Positions 29,897-38,891 of a stretch of DNA of 64,000 bases are shown here, piece after piece (within the stretch, counting starts at the first letter, position 1; each line of letters opens with the position of its first letter). Made by a program: the position numbers and the translations under genes. The stretch is taken from positions 1 to 64,000 of the forward strand of contig NZ_JACIJK010000009.1 of the NCBI RefSeq assembly GCF_014199305.1, written 5' to 3'. A model generated the notes under the pieces. It worked only from the letters and a program-made list of their open reading frames with translations. It had not been told where the DNA came from and searched no databases. Origin of the DNA: Sphingomonas aerophila. Lineage in GTDB: Bacteria > Pseudomonadota > Alphaproteobacteria > Sphingomonadales > Sphingomonadaceae.

Positions 29897-30174
29897 TGCG
29901 TGTTCGCTTGTTCATCGCCGCCAGCCTGCTGCCGCTGACTGCCGGCTGCATCAGCACGGCAGCTAGCGTGGTGAAGGCGCCGTTCAAGGCTGCGGGGCAG
30001 GTCGTTGACTGGAGCACGACGAGCCAGGAAGAAGCGGATCGCAACTATGGTCGCAAGATGCGCAAGCAGGAGGCCAAGGAAGGCCGCGAGCGTCGCGATT
30101 TCGAGAAGCATTGCCGCAAGAACCGGGAAGATCCCGATTGCCAGAACTACAACGGCTATCGCGCGGGCAGCTGA
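29896..30174 (+). CDS. Small lipoprotein
   Basis: The 92-residue protein has a lipoprotein signal peptide (LFIAASLLPLTAGC, lipidation at Cys about 17), a short hydrophobic/neutral stretch, and then a highly charged Lys/Arg/Glu-rich tail with two cysteines (HCRKN...DCQNYNGYR). The first base of its ATG is the last base of the phosphodiesterase stop. The charged tail suggests binding to an acidic partner or to the envelope; no family was recognised. Its 3' end overlaps the convergent nhaA gene by 19 bp. Confidence 0.8.
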   Translation: MRVRLFIAASLLPLTAGCISTAASVVKAPFKAAGQVVDWSTTSQEEADRNYGRKMRKQEAKEGRERRDFEKHCRKNREDPDCQNYNGYRAGS

Positions 30175-31346
30175 CGCCCCGCCCAGCGCAGCACCAGATA
30201 GCCTGCCACCGCCGACATTACCGATCCGCCCAGCACGCCGACCTTCACCTCGGCAAGTAAAAGCGGGTCGGCGAAGGCGAGGGCGCCGATGAACAGGCTC
30301 ATGGTAAAGCCAACGCCGCATAGCAGCGCGACGCCATAGACCTGCGCCCAGCTCGCGCCGGCAGGCTTGCTCGCGACTCCCAACGCCACCGCGCCGCGCA
30401 CGGCGACCAGGATGCCGGCCTGCTTGCCCAGAAACAGCCCCGCCGCGATGGCGAGGGGCAGGGGAGCGAACAGCTCGTTTGCGCCCAACCCGGTCAGCCT
30501 GACGCCAGCATTCGCGAAACCGAACACCGGCACGATGGCGAACGCGACCCAGGGTGACAGCGCGTGTTCCAGCCGGTGGAGCGGCGATGCGACGCTGTCC
30601 GGCTGTCCCGGGCTTTTTTCAACCGGGATGGTGAGGGCAGCCAATACGCCCGCGACAGTGGCGTGCACGCCCGACAGAAACACCGCGACCCACAGCAACG
30701 CGGCAAGCGGCAGGAAGACCGCCAGCCGTCGCTCTCCCCGCCTGTTCGCCCACGCCATCATGGCCAACACCAGCGCCGCTGCGGCAAGCGGGAGAAGCCG
30801 CAGATCGGCCGTGTAGCCGAGTGCGATGATAACTACCGCCCCCATGTCGTCCACGATCGCAACCGTGGTCAGGAACAGCTTGAGCGACGCCGGCGCGCGG
30901 GAGCCAAGCAGCGCCAGCACGCCCATGGCAAAGGCGATGTCGGTCGCAGCCGGGATCGCCCAGCCTCGCGCCAGGCCAGGCTCGTTCCCTGCCAGCAGCA
31001 GGTAAACAAGGGCGGGCGCCACCATCCCTATCGCTGCGGCGACAAAGGGCAGCACCCGGTCGCTGCGTTGCGCCAGTCGCCCGTCCACCAGCTCGCGCTT
31101 CATCTCCAGCCCGACAAGCAGGAAGAACACTGCCATCAGCGCGTCGTTCACCCAACGAAGCAGTGTCAGCGGCCCGATGCGCCAGTGCAGCGCCGCCTCA
31201 TACGCGTCCCCCGCAGGACCGTTGGCGATTACCAGCGCCAGCGCCGCCGCCCCCATAAGCAGCACACCGCCCGCCGCCTCGCTCGACAAAAAGGACCTAA
31301 GTGCTGACGCCGGGCGGTGCAGAACAACTGCTGGTGACATGGGCAA
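30156..31346 (-). CDS. nhaA: Na+/H+ antiporter NhaA
   Basis: This 396-residue inner-membrane antiporter, with about 12 TM helices, exchanges Na+ or Li+ for H+ and controls pH and salt tolerance. Diagnostic motifs are ATDIAFAMGVLALLG (the aspartate equivalent to E. coli Asp133), VAIVDDMGAVVIIAL (the Asp pair equivalent to Asp163/164) and VGLEMKRE in the pH-sensor helix region. Length matches the family (about 390). It is monocistronic. Confidence 0.95.
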   Translation of the reverse strand: MPMSPAVVLHRPASALRSFLSSEAAGGVLLMGAAALALVIANGPAGDAYEAALHWRIGPLTLLRWVNDALMAVFFLLVGLEMKRELVDGRLAQRSDRVLPFVAAAIGMVAPALVYLLLAGNEPGLARGWAIPAATDIAFAMGVLALLGSRAPASLKLFLTTVAIVDDMGAVVIIALGYTADLRLLPLAAAALVLAMMAWANRRGERRLAVFLPLAALLWVAVFLSGVHATVAGVLAALTIPVEKSPGQPDSVASPLHRLEHALSPWVAFAIVPVFGFANAGVRLTGLGANELFAPLPLAIAAGLFLGKQAGILVAVRGAVALGVASKPAGASWAQVYGVALLCGVGFTMSLFIGALAFADPLLLAEVKVGVLGGSVMSAVAGYLVLRWAGRQLPAR

Positions 31347-31402
31347 TCCTCTGGTTCGCCCACCCTGTGGCCGCGATCCAGAGCACGTTCAACGCTGCTG
31401 GA

Positions 31403-32059
31403 TCAGAACCAGCCCATCACCGTCACCGGAAAGGGCGTCCAGCGGCCCACTCGTACGCCCGCCTGTCGCAGCGCCCGCCCCGTCCAGGCGTTGCAAGTGT
31501 TCATCAGGTCGTAGCGGCCCTGTGCCTCGTAAAAGGCATCGTGGCGGTCGTTGCCGGGATAAGCGCGGCCACCGGGTTTCAGGCTCATCCGCACGAACGC
31601 GACCAGTCGCGCATATTCCTGCGGCCGCAACACGACCCGCCGCACGCCCGTGGCGGGGTCGTCCTGCGGCTCGGCGATGTGCTCGATGTGCAGCAAGGTG
31701 CGGTTGCTGCCGACTGCCGCGAACAGCAGCGTGGACGGGCGCAGGTCAGCCCAGGTGGGCGTGTCGAGAAAGAACGCCGTTTCTCCCCAGCCGATCGCCA
31801 GCCAGCCGTGGCGCGCAAAGCGGGGGTCGCGCAGGTCGCCGGCGGGGGCCAGGTCAGAAAGGTCGATGTTTCCGGCGCGCTTGGGCAACACCAGGTCCGT
31901 GTGGATGCCGTTATCTTCGAGGAAGATCGGAATGCCACTCGTCGGTTGGCGCCAGTCCGGGTTGCTCGGCAACGACCCGCCGACCAGTCCCGCCGCCAGA
32001 TAGGCGATGATCGCCAGCAGCAATGCTGCCCCGATACGCCGTCCGTTTCGCGCCAGCAT
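31403..32059 (-). CDS. DUF2459 (TIGR02117) family protein
   Basis: The 218-residue protein has a single N-terminal TM segment (about 9-28) and a domain with GIPIFLEDNGIHTDLVLP, GWGETAFFLDTPTWADLRP and TCNAWTGRALRQAGVRVGRWTPFP. This is the DUF2459 pattern with conserved His-Thr-Asp and Cys residues. Members are common in sphingomonads and of unknown function; the Cys/His pair could be NlpC/P60-like, but that is only a guess. The start is just 22 bp from the divergent phhA start, so promoters must overlap the coding sequences. Confidence 0.85.
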   Translation of the reverse strand: MLARNGRRIGAALLLAIIAYLAAGLVGGSLPSNPDWRQPTSGIPIFLEDNGIHTDLVLPKRAGNIDLSDLAPAGDLRDPRFARHGWLAIGWGETAFFLDTPTWADLRPSTLLFAAVGSNRTLLHIEHIAEPQDDPATGVRRVVLRPQEYARLVAFVRMSLKPGGRAYPGNDRHDAFYEAQGRYDLMNTCNAWTGRALRQAGVRVGRWTPFPVTVMGWF

Positions 32060-32081
32060 ATGTCCATGCTAGACCAGCCGC

Positions 32082-32951
32082 ATGGCCAATGACACGCACG
32101 TTCTCGACTCACCCCCGCCCGGTGCTCGTCCGGACTGGACGATCAGCCAGAACTGGGGCGCGTACACGGCTGAGGAACATGCAACCTGGGACACACTGTT
32201 CGCGCGCCAGGCGAAGCTGCTGCCCGGCCGCGCGTCCAATGCGTGGTTGAAGGGGCTGGACGTGCTGCGTCTGGATCGCCCCGGCATTCCTGATTTCGAG
32301 CAGCTATCCGACCGTCTGGAGAAGCTCACCGGCTGGCGCGTCGTGGCGGTGCCCGGGCTGGTGCCGGACGATGTCTTTTTCGATCATATGGCGAATCGCC
32401 GGTTTGTTGCGGGCAACTTCATTCGGCGCCCCGACCAGCTCGACTATCTGCAAGAACCTGACGTCTTCCACGACGTGTTCGGCCATGTACCGATGCTCGC
32501 CGACCCGGTCTTTGCCGATTACCTGGCCGCTTATGGTCGCGGTGGCCAGCGCGCGCTGGGGCTCGATGCGCTGAAGTATCTCGGTCGCCTTTACTGGTAC
32601 ACGGTGGAGTTCGGCCTGATCGCGGAGCCGGAAGGCCTGCGCATCTATGGCTCGGGGATCGTGTCGAGCTATGCAGAAAGCCGTTTTGCGCTCGACGATC
32701 CCAGCCCGAACCGCATCATGCTCGACCTCGCCCGGGTGATGCGCACCGAGTATCGGATCGACGACTTTCAGCAGAACTACTTCGTCATCCCGAGCGTCGA
32801 CGAACTCCTGCGCCTGACGGTCGAAACCGACTTCGCGCCTTTGTACGAACAACTGAAGCAGCAGCCGGACATCCCCGTCGCCCAGATCGAGCCGGGCGAC
32901 GAGGTGTTGACCCACGGCACTCAGGAATATGCCCGCAGTAAGACCTCATAG
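32082..32951 (+). CDS. phhA: Phenylalanine 4-monooxygenase
   Basis: This 289-residue non-heme iron enzyme hydroxylates phenylalanine to tyrosine using tetrahydropterin and O2. Iron ligands are visible as His130 and His135 in HDVFGH and Glu176 in YTVEFGL; PxxDVFHDVFGHVPML is the family signature. It lacks the regulatory ACT domain, as in other bacterial enzymes of about 260-300 residues. No pterin carbinolamine dehydratase gene (phhB) is adjacent. A VOC-fold gene follows 10 bp later. Confidence 0.95.
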   Translation: MANDTHVLDSPPPGARPDWTISQNWGAYTAEEHATWDTLFARQAKLLPGRASNAWLKGLDVLRLDRPGIPDFEQLSDRLEKLTGWRVVAVPGLVPDDVFFDHMANRRFVAGNFIRRPDQLDYLQEPDVFHDVFGHVPMLADPVFADYLAAYGRGGQRALGLDALKYLGRLYWYTVEFGLIAEPEGLRIYGSGIVSSYAESRFALDDPSPNRIMLDLARVMRTEYRIDDFQQNYFVIPSVDELLRLTVETDFAPLYEQLKQQPDIPVAQIEPGDEVLTHGTQEYARSKTS

Positions 32952-32961
32952 GAGAAGCTTA

Positions 32962-33342
32962 ATGCCCGTCCTCGGCATCGGTGGCCTGTTTTTCCGCGCC
33001 CGCGACCCCGACGCGTTGTCGGCTTGGTACCGCGAGCATCTAGGCGTCGGGGCAGGCTGCGCGGCACCCGGCGCGGGTGAGCCGGACGAGTGGATGTGGC
33101 GGGTCGAAGGCGGTCCTGTCGTCTTCGCCCCCTTCAAGGCCGACACGGACTATTTCGCGGCGGAGAAGAGCTTCATGCTTAACCTGCGCGTCAGCGACCT
33201 CGAAGGCCTGCTGGGCACGCTCAGGGCTGCGGGGGTGGAGATCATCACCGACCCCAGCTGGAACAGCCCCGAGACCGGCCAGTTCGCGCGCATCCACGAT
33301 CCAGAGGGTAACGCGATAGAGCTCTGGCAGCCGCCAGCCTGA
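32962..33342 (+). CDS. VOC family (glyoxalase/bleomycin resistance-fold) protein
   Basis: The 126-residue single VOC unit pair has IGGLFFRARDPDALSAWYREHLGV at the start and a QFARIHDPEGNAIELWQPP ending whose Glu is a typical metal ligand; His may be missing at the first ligand position. The start at 32962 follows GGAGAAGC, and an in-frame ATG upstream would overlap phhA. Proteins like this are usually listed only as glyoxalase-like; substrate unknown. Its closeness to phhA suggests co-transcription. Confidence 0.85.
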   Translation: MPVLGIGGLFFRARDPDALSAWYREHLGVGAGCAAPGAGEPDEWMWRVEGGPVVFAPFKADTDYFAAEKSFMLNLRVSDLEGLLGTLRAAGVEIITDPSWNSPETGQFARIHDPEGNAIELWQPPA

Positions 33343-33417
33343 TGTAAGGTAGCCAAAGCCGTTCCCTAGCGAAGGCCAGCGCCCGGCTCTTCGGCAAACA
33401 ACGCTGCGGAAGCATCA

Positions 33418-33462
33418 GTCGGCCTACCGGGCCGACACTGGACCCCGGCCTACGCCGGGGAA
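33418..33462. repeat. Two adjacent palindromes in a convergent gap
   Basis: GTCGGCC-TACCG-GGCCGAC (33418-33436) is followed by CTGGACCCCGGCCTACGCCGGGGAACAG, whose stem is CCCCGGC/GCCGGGG (33443-33460). The second matches the palindromic repeat found in the TCA cluster. They lie between the convergent VOC and prmA genes and could end or stabilise either transcript, though no T-tract follows. Confidence 0.7.
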
Positions 33463-33481
33463 CAGAAAAGCACAATCGGCC

Positions 33482-34411
33482 TCAGCTATCCGTGGCCCAC
33501 CCCGCGCGATCGCCCGCCGCGGTCGTCCCGCTCGCCGCAGCAACACCGGCCGTCAGCAGCGCCACCGTCCAGTCACCCCGCACGTCGGTCGCTTCGACCC
33601 GGCATCCCGCAGCGCGATACGCTTCTGCAACCGCCTCGAACTGGGTGGAAAGCAGCCCCGCCAACACCACGCTCGCCCCCGGTGCGGCGATCGCAGCAAT
33701 CTCCGGCGCCATCGCGATCAGCGGCCCCGCCAGAATGTTGGCGATCACCAGATCGAACGGTGCCGCCGCCTCGATCGCCGGATCCCGAGCACCGTCTGCG
33801 ACGAGCAAGGCGACCTGGTCCACCCCGTTCCGCTCCATGTTTTCGCGGGTCACGTCAATTGCGATGGGATCGATGTCGGTCGCCATCACCTTCGCCTCCG
33901 GCCACAACTCGCGCGCAGCAAAGGCGAGCAACCCTGTTCCCGTGCCCAGGTCGATAGCGGCCCCGAACCGCTTTCCCTCTCTTTCCAATCGGTCGAGCAT
34001 AGAAAGGCATCCCGCCGTCGTGCCGTGATGCCCCGTGCCGAACGCCTGGCCCGCATTGATCAGGAACGCGCGCCCACCCTCGGGCGGATCGACCGGGTGC
34101 GCGTCGGTGTGCACGACAAATCGGCCTTCGAGGATCGGCTCTAGCCCGGCCTGGCTGAGCGCGACCCAATCCTCTTCGGTGAGTTCGACGACTGCCGGCT
34201 CTGTCCCTGCCGAGCTCGGGACCAGCGCCGCTAGTTCCGCCAGCATGGCCGCATCGGGCTGGTCGTCGGTATAGGCGTCCAGTCGCCAGCGTTCGACATC
34301 GTCCTCCACCTCCTCGGTGGTCATCAGGACCGCGTCGATTGCGATGTCCGCCGCAGCATCGATCGCCTCGGCTTCGGCGCGGGTGCAGGGCAGGGTGGTT
34401 CGCCAGCTCAT
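33482..34411 (-). CDS. prmA: Ribosomal protein L11 methyltransferase
   Basis: The 309-residue SAM-dependent methyltransferase trimethylates lysines on ribosomal protein L11. Visible are the AFGTGHHGTTAGCLSML segment before the fold, SAM motif I DLGTGTGLLAFAARELW (about 155-170), KVMATDIDPIAIDVTREN and the NILAGPLI active-site motif. The ATG at 34411 overlaps the stop of the upstream beta-lactamase gene (ATGA on the minus strand), so the two are translationally coupled. Confidence 0.93.
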   Translation of the reverse strand: MSWRTTLPCTRAEAEAIDAAADIAIDAVLMTTEEVEDDVERWRLDAYTDDQPDAAMLAELAALVPSSAGTEPAVVELTEEDWVALSQAGLEPILEGRFVVHTDAHPVDPPEGGRAFLINAGQAFGTGHHGTTAGCLSMLDRLEREGKRFGAAIDLGTGTGLLAFAARELWPEAKVMATDIDPIAIDVTRENMERNGVDQVALLVADGARDPAIEAAAPFDLVIANILAGPLIAMAPEIAAIAAPGASVVLAGLLSTQFEAVAEAYRAAGCRVEATDVRGDWTVALLTAGVAAASGTTAAGDRAGWATDS

Positions 34412-35262
34412 CGTTTTTCCTCTTTGGCCAGCCGGGCGTCCAGCGCTTGCCGACCCCGCTCGGCGTAGCGACGGCATCCCGCCGGGTCGATCAATGGCTC
34501 GGTCCGGGCCAGGCGCTCGTAAAAGTGGCTAGCCGCCGGGTGCGGCGTTACCAGCAGGTCGCAGGGAAGGGCCGCGACCTTCGCCATGGTCGCCCGAAAG
34601 GTCGCAACCAGCGCCGGGTGCGCGGCGAAGCGATATTCGTCACTCGAAATGGAGGAGATGCTGTCCGCATAGGTTACGGTGACGCATCGCCCCGCCTCGC
34701 ACGACCGCCATGTCCAGCTGGTGGAGCCCGGCGCATGGCCCGGAGTCGCATGGGCCGTCAGCACCAGCCCCCCCAGCGTGACCCGCCCGCCGTCGCCGAT
34801 CACTCGCCCGACCCTGGCACCGGGATAGCGCTCCAGGATCGTGAACTGCGGATCGGCCGGCTCGCCACGCCCGGTCTCCAGCGCTTTTTTGGCCGGCGCC
34901 CGCGCGACCAGCGTCGCACCCGTTCGCCGCTGCAACTCGGCCAGTCCACCGGCATGGTCATGATGCTCATGCGTGTTCATCAGGTAACGCACGTCGCGCA
35001 GCCGAAAGCCGAGCCGTTCGATGTTGGCCGCGACCAGCGGGGCGGCCTCGGCGGGCCCGCCGTCGATCAGGATGTGACCCTTGGGAGAGGTTACCAGCAG
35101 CGCCACGATGCCGCAGGTGCCGACGTCATAGGTATTGCCGTACACGCGCGCAGGCGGGGCAGGATCGGTCCAGCCATCCTTGCCCCGGCACGCCGCCGCC
35201 AGTGCCGGCCCGTCCACTCCGCCCGTGGCCGCTGCCAAGAACAGCGCCGCACTAGCGGACAT
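34408..35262 (-). CDS. Subclass B3 metallo-beta-lactamase
   Basis: The 284-residue protein is a dizinc hydrolase of the B3 type. The zinc 1 site is formed by His98 and His100 (THEHHDHAGG) with His176 (ATPGHAPGSTSW), and zinc 2 by Asp102, His103 and His241 (VTPHPAASHFY). All six positions match B3 enzymes such as L1, FEZ-1 and the LRA group. An N-terminal hydrophobic/alanine-rich stretch ending ALAAAC looks like an export signal. B3 relatives hydrolyse beta-lactams including carbapenems in the periplasm; some are housekeeping hydrolases, so activity is predicted, not shown. It sits in an operon between an SDR and prmA, which suggests a chromosomal, intrinsic gene. Confidence 0.88.
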   Translation of the reverse strand: MSASAALFLAAATGGVDGPALAAACRGKDGWTDPAPPARVYGNTYDVGTCGIVALLVTSPKGHILIDGGPAEAAPLVAANIERLGFRLRDVRYLMNTHEHHDHAGGLAELQRRTGATLVARAPAKKALETGRGEPADPQFTILERYPGARVGRVIGDGGRVTLGGLVLTAHATPGHAPGSTSWTWRSCEAGRCVTVTYADSISSISSDEYRFAAHPALVATFRATMAKVAALPCDLLVTPHPAASHFYERLARTEPLIDPAGCRRYAERGRQALDARLAKEEKR

Positions 35263-35947
35263 AGCTTGCCCCGTTCACGTCGATCACGGCACCGGTCATC
35301 GAGGGCGGCGCATCCAGCGCGCAAAAGGTCGCGACCTTTGCCACCTCTTCGGGGTCAGCGACCTTGCCCAACGGGATGTCGGCGAGCAGCTTGTCGCCAC
35401 CGCGGCTCGCCAGATACTCCTCCGCCATCCCGGTCATGGTGAAGCCCGGGCAGATGGCGAAGGCGAGGATGCCCTGGTTCGCATAGCCCCGCGCGATCGT
35501 CTTGGTCATGGCGACCATGCCGGCCTTGGACGCCGCGTAATGCCAATGTTGAGGACTGTCCCCGCGATAGGCCGCGCGGCTGGCGACATTGACAATGCGG
35601 CCGCCAACTCCCCGGTTTTGCCAATGCAGCACCGCCAGCCGGCATAGCTGCGCCGATGCGGTCAGATTGATCCGCATCGTCCTTTCCCAGCCGAACAGCC
35701 AGTCGTCATCCTCGCCGTCGAGCGCGTTCGCCTCGAACACCCCGGCATTGTTGATCAGCACGTCGATTGTGCCGCCGGCGCGATCAAGCGCTTCGTTCCA
35801 CAACGCCGCCGGAGCGCCCGCCTCGTCAAAGTCGGCAGGGATGCCGCTCCGCGTGCCATGACCGAACACGGCCACCTCGCGTGCCTGAAGGCTGGACAGG
35901 ATGGCGGCACCGATGCCGCGGCTGGATCCGGTAAGAAGGATGCTCAT
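35252..35947 (-). CDS. Short-chain dehydrogenase/reductase
   Basis: The 231-residue classical SDR has the TGSSRGIGAAI dinucleotide motif at residues 6-16, NNAG at about 66, the catalytic Ser in NVASRAAY, YAASKAG with the Tyr/Lys pair, and CPGFTMTGM. Substrate unknown; the fold suits NADPH-dependent keto-reduction or alcohol oxidation. It is the first gene of the SDR/beta-lactamase/prmA operon and overlaps the beta-lactamase start by 11 bp. Confidence 0.9.
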   Translation of the reverse strand: MSILLTGSSRGIGAAILSSLQAREVAVFGHGTRSGIPADFDEAGAPAALWNEALDRAGGTIDVLINNAGVFEANALDGEDDDWLFGWERTMRINLTASAQLCRLAVLHWQNRGVGGRIVNVASRAAYRGDSPQHWHYAASKAGMVAMTKTIARGYANQGILAFAICPGFTMTGMAEEYLASRGGDKLLADIPLGKVADPEEVAKVATFCALDAPPSMTGAVIDVNGASYVR

Positions 35948-35976
35948 GGGGCAGGGCCTTAGCCCCGCCCGCTTGG

Positions 35977-37332
35977 CTACGCCACGCTTTCGGAGAAGCT
36001 GTCTGCGGCCGCCCGCAACGACCCAAGCTGGTCGTCCATCTGCCCGAACGCCTGCCCCAGCGAGTCGATGTCCCGCGCGACCCCGCCCGCATCCTCGCGG
36101 ATTGCGCTGATCGCGCCCGACATCGCATCCGCTGCCAGCGCGGTTTCGTCGACCGCGGCGGTGATGGCGGTTACCGTCTGCGCCTGTGCTTCCATGGCGA
36201 AGCGGATGCGGTCAGCGCTTTCCTGCACCTCGGCAACTGTTGCCTTGATGGAGGCATTGGTGTCGACCGTCGAGCGGGTCGCGGACTGGATGGCGGCGAT
36301 CTTGGCGGCAATATCGTCTGTCGCGCGCGCGGTCTGGTTGGCCAGGCTCTTCACCTCCTGCGCGACGACGGCGAAGCCGCGGCCCGCGTCCCCGGCGCGT
36401 GCTGCCTCGATCGTGGCGTTGAGGGCCAGCAGGTTGGTCTGCCCGGCGATGTCGCGGATCAGCCCCAGGATGCTTTCGATCGACTTGGCGTGGTCGGACA
36501 ATGCTTCGCTCATGCCAACGGCCTGACCCGCCTGGCTTGCGGCGCGGTTCGAGATCTCGGCCGCGGCCTCCACCTCGGTGCGCGCGTCCTCGATGGCGCG
36601 GATCAGGCCGGCCGCGGTCTGCGCTGCTTCCCGCATCGCCACCGCCGACTGCTCCGCCGCTGCCGCCACTTCGGACGCGCGACCCAGAACCTGACGGGTG
36701 GCGCCCGAAGCCATGCCGGCCTGAACCCGAACGTCGGCGCCCAGCGCCGCGGCGGTCCCGATCGATCGGGCGATGCTCTCGCTGAATGACGCCGACCGGT
36801 CGGCACGCTCGGCGCTTTCGCGAGATGCGTGGCGTGACATCAGGTGGGCGCTCATCACGTCCGCCTCGATCAGTGCCAGGCGCTGCACCACGTCGCCCAA
36901 CTGCCGCATCCGCGCCTGGTCGTCGCCAAGCCGGTCCTCGATCAGCTTCAGGGTCGTGCTGTGGGCAAACGCGAGCGCCGCAAGCAGCGTCGCAAGCGAG
37001 GCACCGGATTCGAAGGACAGGTCGGCATTCCGCTGCGCCCAGCGGCCCCATTCGCTGCCATAAGGGTCGCCATATTTGACCATCGCATAGCGGCGGCTCG
37101 ACTCGATCAGCGGGGCAAGCCGCTCCTGCGCGTCCGCCCCATTCAGGCGGTCGTCCTTGGCAAGTGACAAATAGTGCGACCAGAAGGTGCTTGCCATCAG
37201 GTCAAAGTCGTCGGCCGTCAGGAGCTCCACGATCGCAGCGGCATTGGGTCGTATGGAGCCGTCCCAGTCGTAAACGGCGATTTGTTCGGCAATCGAACGC
37301 TGCGCGCTTTGGGCCAGTAATCGATGGGGCAT
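35977..37332 (-). CDS. Soluble methyl-accepting chemotaxis-type protein (copy 1)
   Basis: The 451-residue protein has no membrane helices. The N-terminal half (about 1-165) is helical and loosely like the protoglobin domain of globin-coupled sensors, but I see no convincing proximal histidine motif. The C-terminal half (about 190-451) is an MCP signalling hairpin with the tip sequence [41 protein letters not shown], which binds CheA/CheW. The signalling half is almost identical to that of the next gene. It probably feeds a cytoplasmic signal into a chemotaxis array. No che genes are in the window. Confidence 0.9.
   Translation of the reverse strand: MPHRLLAQSAQRSIAEQIAVYDWDGSIRPNAAAIVELLTADDFDLMASTFWSHYLSLAKDDRLNGADAQERLAPLIESSRRYAMVKYGDPYGSEWGRWAQRNADLSFESGASLATLLAALAFAHSTTLKLIEDRLGDDQARMRQLGDVVQRLALIEADVMSAHLMSRHASRESAERADRSASFSESIARSIGTAAALGADVRVQAGMASGATRQVLGRASEVAAAAEQSAVAMREAAQTAAGLIRAIEDARTEVEAAAEISNRAASQAGQAVGMSEALSDHAKSIESILGLIRDIAGQTNLLALNATIEAARAGDAGRGFAVVAQEVKSLANQTARATDDIAAKIAAIQSATRSTVDTNASIKATVAEVQESADRIRFAMEAQAQTVTAITAAVDETALAADAMSGAISAIREDAGGVARDIDSLGQAFGQMDDQLGSLRAAADSFSESVA
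36141..36678. repeat. 538-bp duplicated segment, copy A
   Basis: By direct line-by-line comparison this segment differs from 37521-38058 at 11 positions (about 98% identity) over 538 bp at a constant offset of 1380 bp. Identity stops abruptly on both sides. It covers most of the MCP signalling domain of the two tandem genes and points to recent duplication or gene conversion. Confidence 0.92.
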
Positions 37333-37353
37333 CTGTCGGTCCTAGCCGGTGTG

Positions 37354-38715
37354 TCAGGCAGCAACCTTGGCGACGAACTCGCTGGCGCTGTTTTTCAGAT
37401 TATTCAATTGCCCGTCGAGCCCACCAAAGCCGCGTCCGACCGAGTCGATCTCACTCGCGACGGCCTCGGTGTCTTCACGGATCGCCGCGATGGTATTGGA
37501 CATCGAATCCGCCGCGAGCGCGGTTTCGTCGACCGCGGCGGTGATGGCGGTTACCGTCTGCGCCTGTGCTTCCATGGCGAAGCGGATGCGGTCAGCGCTT
37601 TCCTGCACCTCGGCAACGGTTGCCTTGATCGAGGCATTGGTGTCGACCGTCGAGCGGGTTGCAGATTGGATGGCGGCGATCTTGGCGGCAATGTCGTCTG
37701 TCGCGCGCGCGGTCTGGTTGGCCAGGCTCTTCACCTCCTGCGCGACGACGGCGAAGCCACGGCCCGCGTCCCCGGCGCGTGCCGCCTCGATCGTGGCGTT
37801 GAGGGCCAGCAGGTTGGTCTGCCCGGCGATGTCGCGGATAAGCCCCAGGATGCTTTCGATCGACTTGGCGTGGTCGGACAATGCTTCGCTCATGCCAACG
37901 GCCTGACCCGCCTGGCTTGCGGCGCGGGTCGAGATCTCGGCCGCGGCCTCCACCTCGGTGCGCGCGTCCTCGATGGCGCGGATCAGGCCGGCCGCGGTCT
38001 GCGCTGCTTCCCGCATCGCCACCGCTGACTGCTCCGCCGCTGCCGCCACTTCGGACGCCTTGCCCAGCACGCCGCGTACCGACCCGCTGGTCCGCACCGT
38101 TTGCGCGCGCAACGCCTGTCCTTCATCCGTCGCGGTTTCCACCAGCGCGGCGATTCCGTCGCGGAACTCTGCCGTCAGAAGGTCGCGAGATTGCGTGTCC
38201 GCGTGGTTCTTGAAGCCGGCGAAAAGCTCCACCGACAGTTCGACTTCCATCGCGAACATCCGCATCAGCGTATCGGTCATGGTATCGCGTCGTGGATCAT
38301 CGGCGGGAACGCGCCGGTTCAGCGCGGCGAGCGCTGCCCGATCGCTCGCACAGGACATGGCCAGCACGTCCAGGATCGGCACGCCTGCCGCATAAGCCGA
38401 CGCGACTGCGCGCTCGAGCGACTCCACCCAGGCACGGCCGGTCAGGTCGCAGAAGCGGTTGTGAAGATAGGCTCTGCCAGCGTCCATGCGCTTCTGGCGG
38501 TCCAGAACGCCCCATTCAGAGGTGTCGCCGTTCCGCTCGCGCCAGTGGTCCCAATAGGCGACGACGATCGTATCGACTTCCGGTTCGATCAAGCTCCACA
38601 GCTTCGCTGCCTGCCGGGACAGCGACCGGTCCGCGCCGTCGAACGCGCCCACCAGCGCGGGCAGGTCGATCATGGCGGCAATGGTGGTGGGCGGGGGAAG
38701 AGTGATCTGCGGCAC
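37354..38715 (-). CDS. Soluble methyl-accepting chemotaxis-type protein (copy 2)
   Basis: The 453-residue protein has the same plan as its downstream neighbour: an N-terminal helical, globin-sensor-like region (about 15-185, with [25 protein letters not shown] where globin-coupled sensors carry the F helix) and a C-terminal MCP signalling domain (about 200-453). The expected heme-ligating His in the F helix is not evident, so ligand binding may be altered or heme-free. The N-terminal halves of the two genes are clearly different, while the signalling halves are nearly identical. A 21-bp gap to copy 1 implies one transcript. Confidence 0.9.
   Translation of the reverse strand: MPQITLPPPTTIAAMIDLPALVGAFDGADRSLSRQAAKLWSLIEPEVDTIVVAYWDHWRERNGDTSEWGVLDRQKRMDAGRAYLHNRFCDLTGRAWVESLERAVASAYAAGVPILDVLAMSCASDRAALAALNRRVPADDPRRDTMTDTLMRMFAMEVELSVELFAGFKNHADTQSRDLLTAEFRDGIAALVETATDEGQALRAQTVRTSGSVRGVLGKASEVAAAAEQSAVAMREAAQTAAGLIRAIEDARTEVEAAAEISTRAASQAGQAVGMSEALSDHAKSIESILGLIRDIAGQTNLLALNATIEAARAGDAGRGFAVVAQEVKSLANQTARATDDIAAKIAAIQSATRSTVDTNASIKATVAEVQESADRIRFAMEAQAQTVTAITAAVDETALAADSMSNTIAAIREDTEAVASEIDSVGRGFGGLDGQLNNLKNSASEFVAKVAA
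37521..38058. repeat. 538-bp duplicated segment, copy B
   Basis: Partner of 36141-36678 (11 mismatches by hand count). Most differences are silent; one changes Asn to Thr in the ISNRAAS/ISTRAAS segment. Confidence 0.92.
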
Positions 38716-38891
38716 GTCCGAAAGCCCTCAAAAGGGTGAATGGATAATCCGCATCGCTAATGGTCATTGGTTAAGGGGGGGTTAGGGGGTGGCCGGGGTC
38801 GTTATGGGGTCGGCGTGGCTTGCATCGGGGGGCGCGGGCTAATAGGTCGCGGGCACGCCGCCATCCGTCTGGCAGCAGGAAGGATTTCGTT

